A DNA stretch of 64,000 bases, taken from positions 1,736,001 through 1,800,000 of the forward strand of contig NZ_BCAG01000003.1 of NCBI RefSeq assembly GCF_001293685.1, in the 5' to 3' direction. Positions 56,321 through 64,000 of this stretch are shown here, piece by piece (positions within the stretch are counted from its first letter, which is position 1; each line of letters starts with the position of its first letter). The position numbers were made by a program, and so were the translations under genes. The notes beneath the pieces are model-generated. The model had not been told where the DNA came from, ran no database searches, and worked only from the letters and a program-made list of their open reading frames with translations. The stretch comes from Desulfatitalea tepidiphila (GTDB taxonomy: Bacteria; Desulfobacterota; Desulfobacteria; Desulfobacterales; Desulfosarcinaceae).

Positions 56321-57085
56321 ATGGAAACACCAATAGAAAAATTGGCAGGGTTGAGAACCATGATAGACGAAAGCCGGCGATTGGTCGTGTTCACCGGCGC
56401 CGGCATCAGCACCGAATCGGGCATTCCCGATTTCAGGAGCAAGGGGGGCATCTGGACGCAATACAAGCCGATCGACTTCCGGGATTTCATGGCCGATGAA
56501 GAGCAGCGACGGGCGTCTTGGCGCATGAAGTTCGCCACGGAACGCCTGATCGCCGATGCCAGCCCCAACGCCGGACACCTCGCCATCGCCCAACTCTACC
56601 GATCGGGCAAGCTCACTGGCGTAATCACCCAGAATATCGACGGGCTGCATCAGGCCTCGGGCATCCCGGACGAGGCGGTCATCGAACTGCACGGCAACAG
56701 CACCTACGCCGTATGTCTCGACTGCGGCAAGCGATATGAACTGGACCACATCCGCAGCATTTTCCTTCCCGACGAAACCCTGCCGCATTGCGACGCCTGC
56801 GGCGGGATCATCAAGACCGCCACCATCTCCTTCGGTCAGTCGATGCCCGTGCGTGAGATGAAGTTGGCCGAAGAACACGCCCTGGCATGCGACCTGTTCA
56901 TTGCCGTCGGCTCGTCCCTGGTCGTCTATCCTGCGGCCGGATTCCCTCTTTTAGCCAAGCGCAATGGCGCAAGACTGGTGATCATCAACCGTGATCCCAC
57001 AGAGCTGGATCGCTATGCAGATCTGGTGATCCATGCCGAGATCGGCGAGACGTTCAAGGCGGTTCTGGGAGTGGACGAAGGATAG
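56321..57085 (+). CDS. NAD-dependent protein deacylase (sirtuin)
   Basis: A 254-residue Sir2 protein from the ATG at 56321; earlier ATGs lie inside the opposing chemoreceptor gene. Motifs: [18 protein letters not shown] (NAD loop), [24 protein letters not shown] (catalytic His), zinc pairs CLDCG and CDACGG, and [15 protein letters not shown]. It removes acyl groups from lysines, for example on acetyl-CoA synthetase. It is divergent to the chemoreceptor. Confidence 0.93.
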   Translation: METPIEKLAGLRTMIDESRRLVVFTGAGISTESGIPDFRSKGGIWTQYKPIDFRDFMADEEQRRASWRMKFATERLIADASPNAGHLAIAQLYRSGKLTGVITQNIDGLHQASGIPDEAVIELHGNSTYAVCLDCGKRYELDHIRSIFLPDETLPHCDACGGIIKTATISFGQSMPVREMKLAEEHALACDLFIAVGSSLVVYPAAGFPLLAKRNGARLVIINRDPTELDRYADLVIHAEIGETFKAVLGVDEG

Positions 57086-57112
57086 GTGTGCCCGTCCACG
57101 GCTGCACGGCAT

Positions 57113-57362
57113 TTGACAGAAAATTCGCAAGGCATCGGCAATGGCAGGCGTGTGTGGAACAGGTGGCCGATGCCACACGCCAAGCGGTCAAGTGCCGCTA
57201 AGAATGCACGGCGGGCGGCCCAGAAACTCGCTGCGCTCAAACAGTCTGGGCCGCTTGTCCGCCGTTTGCATTCGAGCGGCACTAGGACCGCAGGCGTACG
57301 TGGCCCTGGCCACCTGCTCCACAAACGCCGAGTCTATTGTAAAGCATTCAGTTAAAATCGCG
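57113..57362 (-). repeat. Giant hairpin repeat, copy 3 (core inverted)
   Basis: The palindromic core (about 57150-57325) matches the reverse complement of copies 1 and 2: it starts AACAGGTGGCCGATGCCACA and has GGGCGGCCCAGAAACTCGCT before the CAAACAGTCTGGGCCGC arm. The outer flanks (AAAATTCGCAAGGCATCGGC left; AGTCTATTGTAAAGCATTCAG right) keep the orientation of the other copies. The right flank runs to the pyrD stop codon. Confidence 0.82.
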
Positions 57363-58275
57363 GGATCTCGATGCTGCCGACAAGCTCCCTCACCGAGGCG
57401 ATTCCCTTTTCACGAAGATAGTCTTCGATACCGTCGATGATCTCCATGGTGCAACGCGGGTTCACGAAATTGGCCGTACCGACCTGCACCGCACTGGCGC
57501 CGGCGATGATAAACTCCAGGGCATCTTCGGCGTTCATGATGCCGCCGATGCCGATCACGGGCACATCGACCGCCTGGGCGACCTGCCAGACCATGCGCAG
57601 CGCCACCGGTTTGATGGCCGGCCCTGAAAGGCCACCGGTGATGTTGGCCAGTCTGGGGCGGCGGGTATGAATGTCAACGGCCATTCCGGTGAGGGTGTTG
57701 ATCAGTGAAACGGCGTCTGCACCCCCATCGACGACGCTGCGCGCGATCAGGGTGACGTCGGTGACGTTGGGTGAAAGCTTGACGATCAGCGGCCCCTGGT
57801 AACGGCGCCGCACCGCTTGAGTGACTTTTTGGGCAGTGTGGGCATCGGCACCGAAGGCCACCCCACCCTGCTTGACGTTCGGGCACGAGATGTTGACCTC
57901 GATGCCGGAAATCCCTTCAATGCCGTCGAGCCTGGCCGCCAGTTCGGCATAGGATTCGATATCGGTTCCATAAATATTGGCCAGCACCGGCGCCTCGAGT
58001 TTTGCCAGGTACGGCAATTTTTCCCTGATAAAGGCATCGACGCCCACATTTTCAAGACCGATGGCATTGAGCATCCCGCAGGCGGTTTCCACGATGCGCG
58101 GCGGGGGATTGCCCTTCGAAGGTGCCAGCGACAATCCTTTGACCACAACCGCGCCCAGTCGATCCAGGGACAGCAGGGACTCGAACTCTTTGGCATACCC
58201 GAAGGTGCCGGAAGCGGTCATGACCGGGTTTTTCAGCCTCAACCGCCCCATATCGACAGACAGATCAGGATTCAT
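57352..58275 (-). CDS. pyrD: Dihydroorotate dehydrogenase, class 1B catalytic subunit
   Basis: A 307-residue flavoprotein of pyrimidine synthesis. Motifs: LKNPVMTASGTFGYAKEF, ANIYGTDIESYAELAARL and the catalytic-Cys segment GIEVNISCPNVKQGG that marks class 1B. GLSGPAIKPVALRMVWQVA and PVIGIGGIMNAEDALEF follow. Class 1B enzymes normally pair with the Fe-S/FAD subunit PyrK; pyrK is not adjacent here. Its 3' end abuts a giant hairpin repeat. Confidence 0.95.
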   Translation of the reverse strand: MNPDLSVDMGRLRLKNPVMTASGTFGYAKEFESLLSLDRLGAVVVKGLSLAPSKGNPPPRIVETACGMLNAIGLENVGVDAFIREKLPYLAKLEAPVLANIYGTDIESYAELAARLDGIEGISGIEVNISCPNVKQGGVAFGADAHTAQKVTQAVRRRYQGPLIVKLSPNVTDVTLIARSVVDGGADAVSLINTLTGMAVDIHTRRPRLANITGGLSGPAIKPVALRMVWQVAQAVDVPVIGIGGIMNAEDALEFIIAGASAVQVGTANFVNPRCTMEIIDGIEDYLREKGIASVRELVGSIEIPRF

Positions 58276-58584
58276 TCAGTTTTCCAATCGTTTTGCCACG
58301 CAAAGTGGCGCCACACTCATCTATTGAAGGGTTAACCTGGTGAAGGGATAGCCTGGCGCATCAAAGCGATTTAATATACCTCATGGCTGTACCCTAGCGC
58401 AATACCATCTATGGAGCGATCCATTCGCTTTTAATATAGAATACGGATGCTTGCCTTCCTATTACGCCTTGAGGCCGAATCCATAAATATCCCTGAACGA
58501 CCGTAAAGTTCCGAACAAAGGGGGCGATAGTACCTATGAGCCGATACGGCCTTAGTGACCATTTTCGAAAACAGGTATTGCGCC
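58276..58584. other. Intergenic region upstream of the diguanylate cyclase
   Basis: A 310-base divergent spacer between pyrD and the GGDEF gene, with AT-rich patches containing TTTAATATA twice (near 58370 and 58435). It resembles no riboswitch I know; a GACGCAAAG-like fragment near 58298 lacks the other GEMM parts. No gene seen. Confidence 0.5.
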
Positions 58585-59682
58585 ATGATCAAACTTCTCA
58601 AACGCGGGGATAAACCTTTATCGGAAAACAACTCCGACGCCGTGATTCAGTCGGCGACGGATATAAAAGAACGCGCTGAGATGTTGTTTCGAAGCGTCGA
58701 TGTACTCTTGCATTTTTTAAAGGCCTTTGCCCTCGATATCAAAGAGATCAATGCGGAACGATACAAGCAGGAGGTCCAGGAGTTAAACGATCTGTATCAT
58801 TCCGACGAACGTTCGAAGCGCATCGAGATGCACTTCGAGCGCCAAAAGGAGCGTATTCTCGCATTCATCGAGCGTCAACGCAGCTATGTCCATGACAAAG
58901 AGAAAGAGCTCCGCGACATCATCGATCTGCTGACCAAGGCCATGGCCAACCTGAACGTGGAAAACCTGGAATTCTATCGCCGCATTCACGACCAGGGCGA
59001 AAAGATGATCGAGATCAGCGGGCTCGATGACATCAAAAAGATTAAAAACGCCCTCAAGGTCGAGGTCGAGCAGATGTGGGAAATGGTCGAGCTCAAGCAG
59101 GACCAGGAAAAACGTCAGATTCAATCATTGGCCAATCAGGTCCATACCCTGCAAGCCGAATTGGCAGCCGCCAAAAAGAAATCCATGACAGACGGTCTTA
59201 CCGGAGTATACAATCGCCACGCCCTGGATCACTATCTTGCGGAGAGAATCGATCGCAACCGTATGGTTCATGAGGACTTCAGCCTGATGATGGTCGACAT
59301 TGACAACTTTAAGCAGATCAATGACAAATATGGCCACCTGATCGGAGACAGGGTGCTGGTGGCGCTGGCTCAAAAATGCCATGGCGCCATACGGGGGGAT
59401 GATTTTCTGGCGCGCTACGGTGGCGAAGAATTCACCATTATTCTGGAAGGAACGAGCTTTCGGAACGCGCTCAAAAAAGCGCGCACCATTTGTACCAGTG
59501 TCGCTGCAGTGCGTTATGCCACCAGCGAAGTTCAAAAGGATGATTATTTGAGCATGACGGTCAGCATTGGCATGACCCAGTTTAAAAAAGGCGACACGCC
59601 CGAAAAGCTGGTCGCCCGTGCGGACAAGGCCTTGTACGAAGCGAAACGCAAGGGGAAAAATTGCGTGGTCGGCCAGAGATGA
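58585..59682 (+). CDS. Diguanylate cyclase (GGDEF domain)
   Basis: A 365-residue protein from the ATG at 58585 (a GTG at 58555 adds ten residues). The N-terminal ~190 residues are helical with heptads and no membrane segment, probably an input or dimerisation module. The GGDEF domain starts KSMTDGLTGVYNRHAL and has the active site RYGGEEF. An RGDD inhibitory I-site lies exactly five residues before it, so product feedback is likely. It makes c-di-GMP from GTP in the cytoplasm. Confidence 0.94.
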   Translation: MIKLLKRGDKPLSENNSDAVIQSATDIKERAEMLFRSVDVLLHFLKAFALDIKEINAERYKQEVQELNDLYHSDERSKRIEMHFERQKERILAFIERQRSYVHDKEKELRDIIDLLTKAMANLNVENLEFYRRIHDQGEKMIEISGLDDIKKIKNALKVEVEQMWEMVELKQDQEKRQIQSLANQVHTLQAELAAAKKKSMTDGLTGVYNRHALDHYLAERIDRNRMVHEDFSLMMVDIDNFKQINDKYGHLIGDRVLVALAQKCHGAIRGDDFLARYGGEEFTIILEGTSFRNALKKARTICTSVAAVRYATSEVQKDDYLSMTVSIGMTQFKKGDTPEKLVARADKALYEAKRKGKNCVVGQR

Positions 59683-59884
59683 CCGCCACTTCAAAACTGG
59701 ATGTACCATCGGCATATTTTTGACGATTCTGACAATGATCGTCTTCCTGCAGCATCTCCGCCGCCAAACGGATCATTGACAAATCTGTGGCGGCCGATTA
59801 GTTTTACCAGTTGCGCACGGACGGCAGAGCTTTTGCATCACCCTGCGCCAGCGCAGTCTGAGACCACTCCAGGAGGAGCCCTTA

Positions 59885-60802
59885 ATGTCCATCAGTGATC
59901 GTGTTCGATTTGAGAAACCTGATCTTGAAATCCTGAATCAAACGCATACCGTAGTGGATCTTCATTTCCACTCGACCTATTCCGACGGACTGAATCGTAT
60001 TGACAAGATTGCCGCCAAAGTTCGCAAATTGGGTATCGGCATCGCCATCACCGATCACAATGAGATTCGTGGGGCGCTGGAAATCGATCAATATGATGAT
60101 ATTTTTTCCATCCCCGGCATCGAATTGACGGTCGCCGAAGGATCGCATTTGCTCGTCTATTTTTATGAGACAGCCGAATTGATACGATTTTACGAGCGCG
60201 AGGTGGTGCCTCACATGGGCGCCGGCGTCATGAGTTCCCTGAGTCTCACCATGGCCCAGGCCATAGAAAAAAGCCGCCGTTACCGATGTGTCGTTATTTT
60301 CGCCCACCCATACTGCGCCATGTACACCGGCGTCTGTAACGTGCAATTCTCGCCAGGTGAGCTGCAGCATTTGCTGGCCCTGGGCGACGGCGTCGAATCG
60401 ATCAATGCCAACAATCTGAATCGCTGGAACCTCAAATGCACGGTTTTGGGATTCAATCTCGACAAAGCTATGGTGGGCGGCAGTGACGGGCACGCCTTAA
60501 ATCACATGGGACGAGCGGTGAGCTACGCGAAATGCGCCCGAACGCGGGAGGACTTTCTGGATGCCATCAAGAGCAAGCGCAACCAGGTCGTTGGCAAGGA
60601 GATCACCTTCCTGCGCAAAGTGACCACCAACAGTCTCAAGCTGCGCTCGAATATCGGCAACTGCCCGGACCTCATTGAAAAAAACATTCGCTATGGCCGC
60701 AAGGTGATTCAGTTCAAGTCGTGCGCCCTGCGCGACCAAATGAAAAGACGCATCGAACACCACTTCAGACAGGAGCGTTTGCGCAGCTACTTCGGCATCT
60801 GA
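59885..60802 (+). CDS. PHP-domain metal-dependent phosphoesterase
   Basis: A 305-residue PHP protein. Motifs in order: VVDLHFHSTYSDGLNRI (HxH), GIAITDHNEIRGALE, IPGIELTV (metal Glu), VVIFAHPYC (His) and VGGSDGHALNHMG (Asp-x-His). Family members hydrolyse phosphate esters, for example 3',5'-nucleoside bisphosphates (RnaseAM/TrpH type); the substrate is not set. The C-terminal ~80 residues are basic. It has AGGAGGAG upstream of the ATG, and follows the diguanylate cyclase after 200 bases with no gene. Confidence 0.92.
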   Translation: MSISDRVRFEKPDLEILNQTHTVVDLHFHSTYSDGLNRIDKIAAKVRKLGIGIAITDHNEIRGALEIDQYDDIFSIPGIELTVAEGSHLLVYFYETAELIRFYEREVVPHMGAGVMSSLSLTMAQAIEKSRRYRCVVIFAHPYCAMYTGVCNVQFSPGELQHLLALGDGVESINANNLNRWNLKCTVLGFNLDKAMVGGSDGHALNHMGRAVSYAKCARTREDFLDAIKSKRNQVVGKEITFLRKVTTNSLKLRSNIGNCPDLIEKNIRYGRKVIQFKSCALRDQMKRRIEHHFRQERLRSYFGI

Positions 60803-60822
60803 AAACCGAGCGTATACAAAGG

Positions 60823-60879
60823 ATCAAATTTCGCGCAACGCGGATATCGGGTCAACTGGCCATTTGTGGCCGGGTACTA
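60823..60879 (+). repeat. Solo right end of the 145-bp palindromic element (copy E)
   Basis: CAAATTTCGCGCAACGCGGA and TATCGGGTCAACTGGCCATTT, then GTGGCCGGGTACT, follow the inner and right parts of copy C. It lies between the PHP gene and the end of the convergent efpL, reaching the efpL stop codon. Confidence 0.65.
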
Positions 60880-61443
60880 ACGGACCCGGCTCATAAACTT
60901 ACCCGTTTCCGTATTGATGCGGACCCGATCGCCGGGAGCCATATATTCGGGCACCAGCACCACCCGGCCATTGGACAGGGTCGCGGGCTTGTTGCGGTTG
61001 GTGGCCGTCGCCCCCTTGATGACCGGTGCGGTCTCCACGATTTCAAATTCCACGGAAGCCGGGAGCTCGATGGCGGCCAACTGACCTTCGAGCATCAATG
61101 CGGTCAACCCTTCCATATTATCCAGCAACCAGTCCTTCTGCTCTACCAACTGGTCCACATGAAGGCTGTACTGCTCGTAGTTTTCCGCATCCATGAAATG
61201 AAAGGTGTCCTGGTCCGAATAGAGATAGGTCATCGGCCGCCTTTCGAGGACCAGCTCTTCCAGCACATCGTTGCTTTTATACGTCTGCTCCAGATTCTGG
61301 CCGCCGGGAATCGTGGTGAAACGAACTCGGTAAAGTGTATTGGCACCCCGAGCGGAAGGCGTTTGCATATCGATATCGCGCACTTGACAGGCAACGCCAT
61401 TAATGCTGACCACATTGCCTTTGCGCAGCTGTGATGCTTTCAC
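60877..61443 (-). CDS. EF-P-like translation factor EfpL (YeiP type)
   Basis: A 188-residue, three-domain EF-P paralogue. The N-terminal KOW-like domain has an Arg-tipped loop (MQTPSARGANTLYRVRF) where canonical EF-P carries a modifiable Lys, the feature of YeiP/EfpL. An OB domain (MTYLYSDQDTFHFMDAENYE) and a C-terminal domain (LPASVEFEIVETAPVIKG, ending PGDRVRINTETGKFMSRVR) follow. It relieves ribosome stalling at polyproline and related motifs. No modification enzyme (epmA, epmB) is nearby, consistent with an unmodified tip. A purine-rich AAGAAGGAG precedes the start. Confidence 0.93.
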   Translation of the reverse strand: MKASQLRKGNVVSINGVACQVRDIDMQTPSARGANTLYRVRFTTIPGGQNLEQTYKSNDVLEELVLERRPMTYLYSDQDTFHFMDAENYEQYSLHVDQLVEQKDWLLDNMEGLTALMLEGQLAAIELPASVEFEIVETAPVIKGATATNRNKPATLSNGRVVLVPEYMAPGDRVRINTETGKFMSRVR

Positions 61444-61729
61444 GTGAGGTTACTCCTTCTTATACGGTTCGAACCCATGATGGTTTCGTCAAAAGCCGGG
61501 TGGATCAAATATCATAGCCCGCGTAACAGATAAAACGAAATCTGTACCCACGCCTCTATCGTTTTGGTAGCACATCTTTCAAAAATGTCCTGTTTTATTT
61601 CATTATTGAAAGCTCTTCGGGATAGCCCATCGACCATATCCGCCCCGGTAAGGGTTCATGTGCGCGCTATATTGACTTTCGGGGGGCTTGAAAATTTTTT
61701 CAATAAATGCACAAAGTGGGCATGTGTGT

Positions 61730-61774
61730 TGCATCGATTATTTTAGGATTCTTTCCAAGCGAAGAATCGATGCA
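61730..61774. other. Alternative hairpins upstream of the DUF6794-like gene
   Basis: TGCATCGATT (61730-61739) and AATCGATGCA (61765-61774) form a perfect 10-bp stem. GATTCTT (61748-61754) and AAGAATC (61762-61768) form a competing 7-bp stem sharing the right arm. They lie in a 370-base spacer between efpL and the next gene, 43 bases before its ATG. The rest of the spacer shows no gene. Confidence 0.5.
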
Positions 61775-61817
61775 ATTGCATGAAAGAACGTGATCAAAAG
61801 GAGCGTTAGAACCAGGA

Positions 61818-62129
61818 ATGATTGACCGTTTTCAGAGATTCAGACTGCCAAGGACTGTCGACGAGGCTGTCGACATATTGATATCCGATTTGACGACCCA
61901 GCAGATGAATACTATGGGCCACATGAGCGACGAGGCGTTCGACCAACTGTGCAGGCAACTGACCCCTCACTTGCAACACGACTTTGGTTTGTGGAGAGGC
62001 AATGACCGATTGCTGATGGATTGCTTCGATAAGGTCGACAACCATACCGACACGGACCCGATGCGTATCATTTTGGAGCGCATGCGTGAACGCCTCAAAG
62101 TGGATCACGGGGTATTCATCGCCACATAG
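61818..62129 (+). CDS. Small DUF6794-like protein
   Basis: A 103-residue soluble protein resembling DUF6794: LPRTVDEAVDILISDLT, a central LQHDFGLWRGNDRLLMDCF (the FGLW segment) and DNHTDTDPMRIILERMRERL. The N-terminal 'P.T.dEAv..L' start is a family trait. The function is unknown. It stands alone, with AGGAATG immediately before the start and a hairpin upstream. Confidence 0.72.
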   Translation: MIDRFQRFRLPRTVDEAVDILISDLTTQQMNTMGHMSDEAFDQLCRQLTPHLQHDFGLWRGNDRLLMDCFDKVDNHTDTDPMRIILERMRERLKVDHGVFIAT

Positions 62130-62342
62130 GTCAAGGATTCACTTAAGCTATCGTTTACATTATGTAAAATTTATTGACAGGGATATGTTTGCGCCTTTTT
62201 GAAGCCTTCTCGCCATTCAATATTTTTTACATTTATTTCTGATAGTTAATCAACATTTTCAAAATTCAGAAACAGGCATCGAGTTTGCTCAGATCATTTT
62301 GAAGATTTGGATGTTATCTAAAAACCGATGAGCCTTGCGTCT
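62130..62342. other. AT-rich spacer with inverted repeat, upstream of histidine kinase
   Basis: This region is much richer in A/T than its neighbours. TTTACAT-T-ATGTAAA (62154-62168) is a 7-1-7 inverted repeat that could be an operator. A TTGACA follows at about 62174 without a clear -10. No gene seen. Confidence 0.4.
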
Positions 62343-64000
62343 ATGAACCCTACCGAACGTATCAAACTGTTGTCCATGGCAGGCATGTTGACGCTGGCCA
62401 CCTCCCTGACAATCTATTTCCACGCGGTACTGCAGAGCGGATTGGTCTTTACCCATCTTTTTTACATTCCTGTGATTCTCGGCGCTTTATGGTGGGGTCG
62501 CAAGGGATTGAGCATCGCCATTTACCTGGGACTCATGCTGACGGTGTGCCACTGGGCATTAAGACCCGATATGGCAGGCCCCAATGACCATTTCAGAGCC
62601 GTCATGTTTGTCGTGGTCTCGTTGCTGGTCTTGATGATGCGCAAGAAAATTCTCGCCTCCGAAGCAGCCTTAAAGCAACAGTCATCGGAATTGCAGCAAC
62701 GGGTGCAGGCCCTGAGCTGCCTTTACGCCATAAACCGCCTGAGGGAAAAAAGCACCCTTTCCTTGCCGGATATTTTCCGAAAAACGATCCATCTGTTGGA
62801 AGAGGTCGGTTTCGGGGGAGGGTCAGCCCGAGCGCGTATCACCTATGAGGGGCGCGCATTCGGAAACGAAACGCCATCGGATTATTCTTTCAGCTTTTCG
62901 AGCCCCATCATCCTGGGGCAACAGGTTTCGGGGAAACTCGATCTGGGCCTTTGTGAGAAACCATCGGTGGACACGGCCACCTTTTTCGATAATGCCCGGG
63001 AATTGACAGAAGAAGTAGCCAGAAGGCTGGCCATCATTATCGATCACGAAAACGCCCGCTCCGAACTGGAACGCCACCGGCATCACATGGAAACATTGGT
63101 GCAGGAGCGGACGGAAGAGCTGATCGTGGTCAATCGGCGGCTCAGGGAAGAGATTGCCGAACGCCTGAAAACAGAACTTTCATTGCGGGAGTCGGAATAC
63201 AAGTACCGACTCCTGTTTGAAAACGCCAATGAAGCGATCTATATATCCCAGGAGGATCGCATCCTGTTCCCGAATCCCGCACTGACCAAACTGAGCGGAT
63301 ACAGCGGCGAGCAATTGCTGGGGCGTGAATTCATAACCCTGGTACACCCCGATGATGCCGACATGGTCTACCATCACTACCGTCGACGTATAGAGGGTGG
63401 CAGCGTCCCCAATACCTACGCATTTCGTCTGGTAACAGCCAATGGCGCCACTTGCTGGGTTGAAATCAACGCCGTGGCGATCGAATGGCGGGAGAAACCC
63501 GCTACCCTGAACTTTCTGAGAGATATCTCCTCCCGCAAAAAAATCGAAGCCACCCTTGGACAGATTCAGAAAATGGAAGCCATCGGCGTTCTGGCGGCCG
63601 GTATTGCACACAAATTCAACAACGCGCTCGCAAGCATCACCGGCAGCATCGATCTTCTCAAACTCTGCTTTCCAGACCACCCGGAGGTCACAAGATATTG
63701 CCAGACCATGTTTCACTCCGTAGAGACCATGACCGGATTGACACGACAACTCCTGGCCTATGCCCGCGGCGGCAAATACCAGGCGCGGCGTCAACAGCTC
63801 TCGGCCCTGACGATGGAAACACTTCAGATGCTCGACGCACCCAAGGACAAAAACATACAGATCGAAACCCTGTTTGCACCGAATACACCCGACATCGAAG
63901 GCGATGCCGTCCAGCTTCGCATGGTTCTCCAGGCGATCCTCAGCAATTCTGCTGAAGCGGTGCAAACCGGCGGTCGCATTCGAATTCACGCCTTTCGATG
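62343..64000 (+). CDS. PAS-domain sensor histidine kinase, 3' end beyond window
   Basis: An open frame to the window end (about 552 residues seen). Starts at 62328 and 62343 are in frame; neither has a strong ribosome-binding site. The N-terminus has three or four membrane helices (LFYIPVILGALWWG; FRAVMFVVVSLLVLMM). A GAF-like region (about 140-240), a coiled-coil (MET LVQERTEELIVVNRRL-type) and a PAS domain (YRLLFENANEAIYISQEDRI) follow. The phospho-acceptor segment is VLAAGIAHKFNNALASITG and an N-box is AILSNSAEAV at the edge. The H-box has Lys after His. It is likely a two-component or hybrid sensor; the signal is unknown. Confidence 0.9.
   Translation, partial: MNPTERIKLLSMAGMLTLATSLTIYFHAVLQSGLVFTHLFYIPVILGALWWGRKGLSIAIYLGLMLTVCHWALRPDMAGPNDHFRAVMFVVVSLLVLMMRKKILASEAALKQQSSELQQRVQALSCLYAINRLREKSTLSLPDIFRKTIHLLEEVGFGGGSARARITYEGRAFGNETPSDYSFSFSSPIILGQQVSGKLDLGLCEKPSVDTATFFDNARELTEEVARRLAIIIDHENARSELERHRHHMETLVQERTEELIVVNRRLREEIAERLKTELSLRESEYKYRLLFENANEAIYISQEDRILFPNPALTKLSGYSGEQLLGREFITLVHPDDADMVYHHYRRRIEGGSVPNTYAFRLVTANGATCWVEINAVAIEWREKPATLNFLRDISSRKKIEATLGQIQKMEAIGVLAAGIAHKFNNALASITGSIDLLKLCFPDHPEVTRYCQTMFHSVETMTGLTRQLLAYARGGKYQARRQQLSALTMETLQMLDAPKDKNIQIETLFAPNTPDIEGDAVQLRMVLQAILSNSAEAVQTGGRIRIHAFR

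Noticed and set aside
54550-56321. Sigma-28 promoter for the chemoreceptor
   Set aside because: A GATAA-like -10 exists upstream, but the -35 half fits poorly and the spacing is 17 and not about 11 bases.
58276-58584. Possible c-di-GMP (GEMM) riboswitch before the GGDEF gene
   Set aside because: Only a GACGCAAAG-like fragment (near 58298) is present; the tetraloop-receptor arms and the rest of the GEMM core are missing.

Overview
The window reads as a chromosomal segment of a Gram-negative, moderately GC-rich bacterium, most probably a member of the Desulfobacterota (Desulfosarcina-like sulfate reducers). This is inferred from gene content and not from a marker gene: a complete type II secretion operon in the order F-G-H-I-J-K-L-M-N-C-D-E, a two-gene SufC/SufB-type Fe-S module, class A RNase P RNA, isoleucine synthesis through citramalate, and dnaG-rpoD without rpsU.

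Layout. 1-1.4 kb: the end of a DMT exporter and an SGNH hydrolase (minus strand). 1.7-5.8 kb: tRNA-Leu, then ribF-def-fmt-rsmB. 5.9-18.9 kb: the type II secretion operon, whose secretin carries a C-terminal SPOR-like domain. 18.9-22.9 kb: a YidD-like protein, a TPR membrane protein, a PASTA protein, rpe and aroQ. 23-24.8 kb (minus): a cold-shock protein and an AhpF-like flavoprotein. 25.2-26.7 kb: YvcK/GlmR and a SLOG-family protein. 26.7-32.8 kb (minus): Nif3-like, zinc-ribbon coiled-coil, rnpB, sufC, sufB/D, an HPr-domain protein and ispD. 33-37.7 kb (minus): tRNA-Met, rpoD, dnaG, hisB. 38-43.3 kb: a YcaO-TPR protein facing a dynamin-like GTPase/ParA pair, and a small Cys/Lys-rich protein. 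43.4-45.1 kb (minus): YqgE and a DUF3187 outer-membrane protein. 45.7-54.5 kb: a branched-chain amino acid operon, ilvD-ilvB-ilvN-ilvC-cimA-leuA, preceded by a leader peptide and attenuator. 54.5-64 kb: a chemoreceptor, a sirtuin, pyrD, a diguanylate cyclase, a PHP-domain protein, EfpL, a DUF6794-like protein and the start of a PAS histidine kinase.

The most notable non-coding content is two families of dispersed palindromic DNA. One is a 145-bp element with terminal inverted repeats, present as two full copies in opposite orientation and as three solo right ends. Two of the solo ends lie just upstream of gspF and gspD. The other is a roughly 245-bp element that can fold into a giant hairpin; it has three copies, and in one the palindromic core is inverted relative to its conserved flanks. 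No transposase, phage gene or CRISPR array was seen.

The ilv leader is a clear functional find. A 32-codon ORF is loaded with Ile/Leu/Val codons. It is followed by an intrinsic terminator directly before ilvD and by a competing antiterminator, which together give classic ribosome-mediated attenuation. The less understood modules are the dynamin-like GTPase/ParA pair, the HPr-domain protein joined to the SUF genes, and the YcaO-TPR protein.
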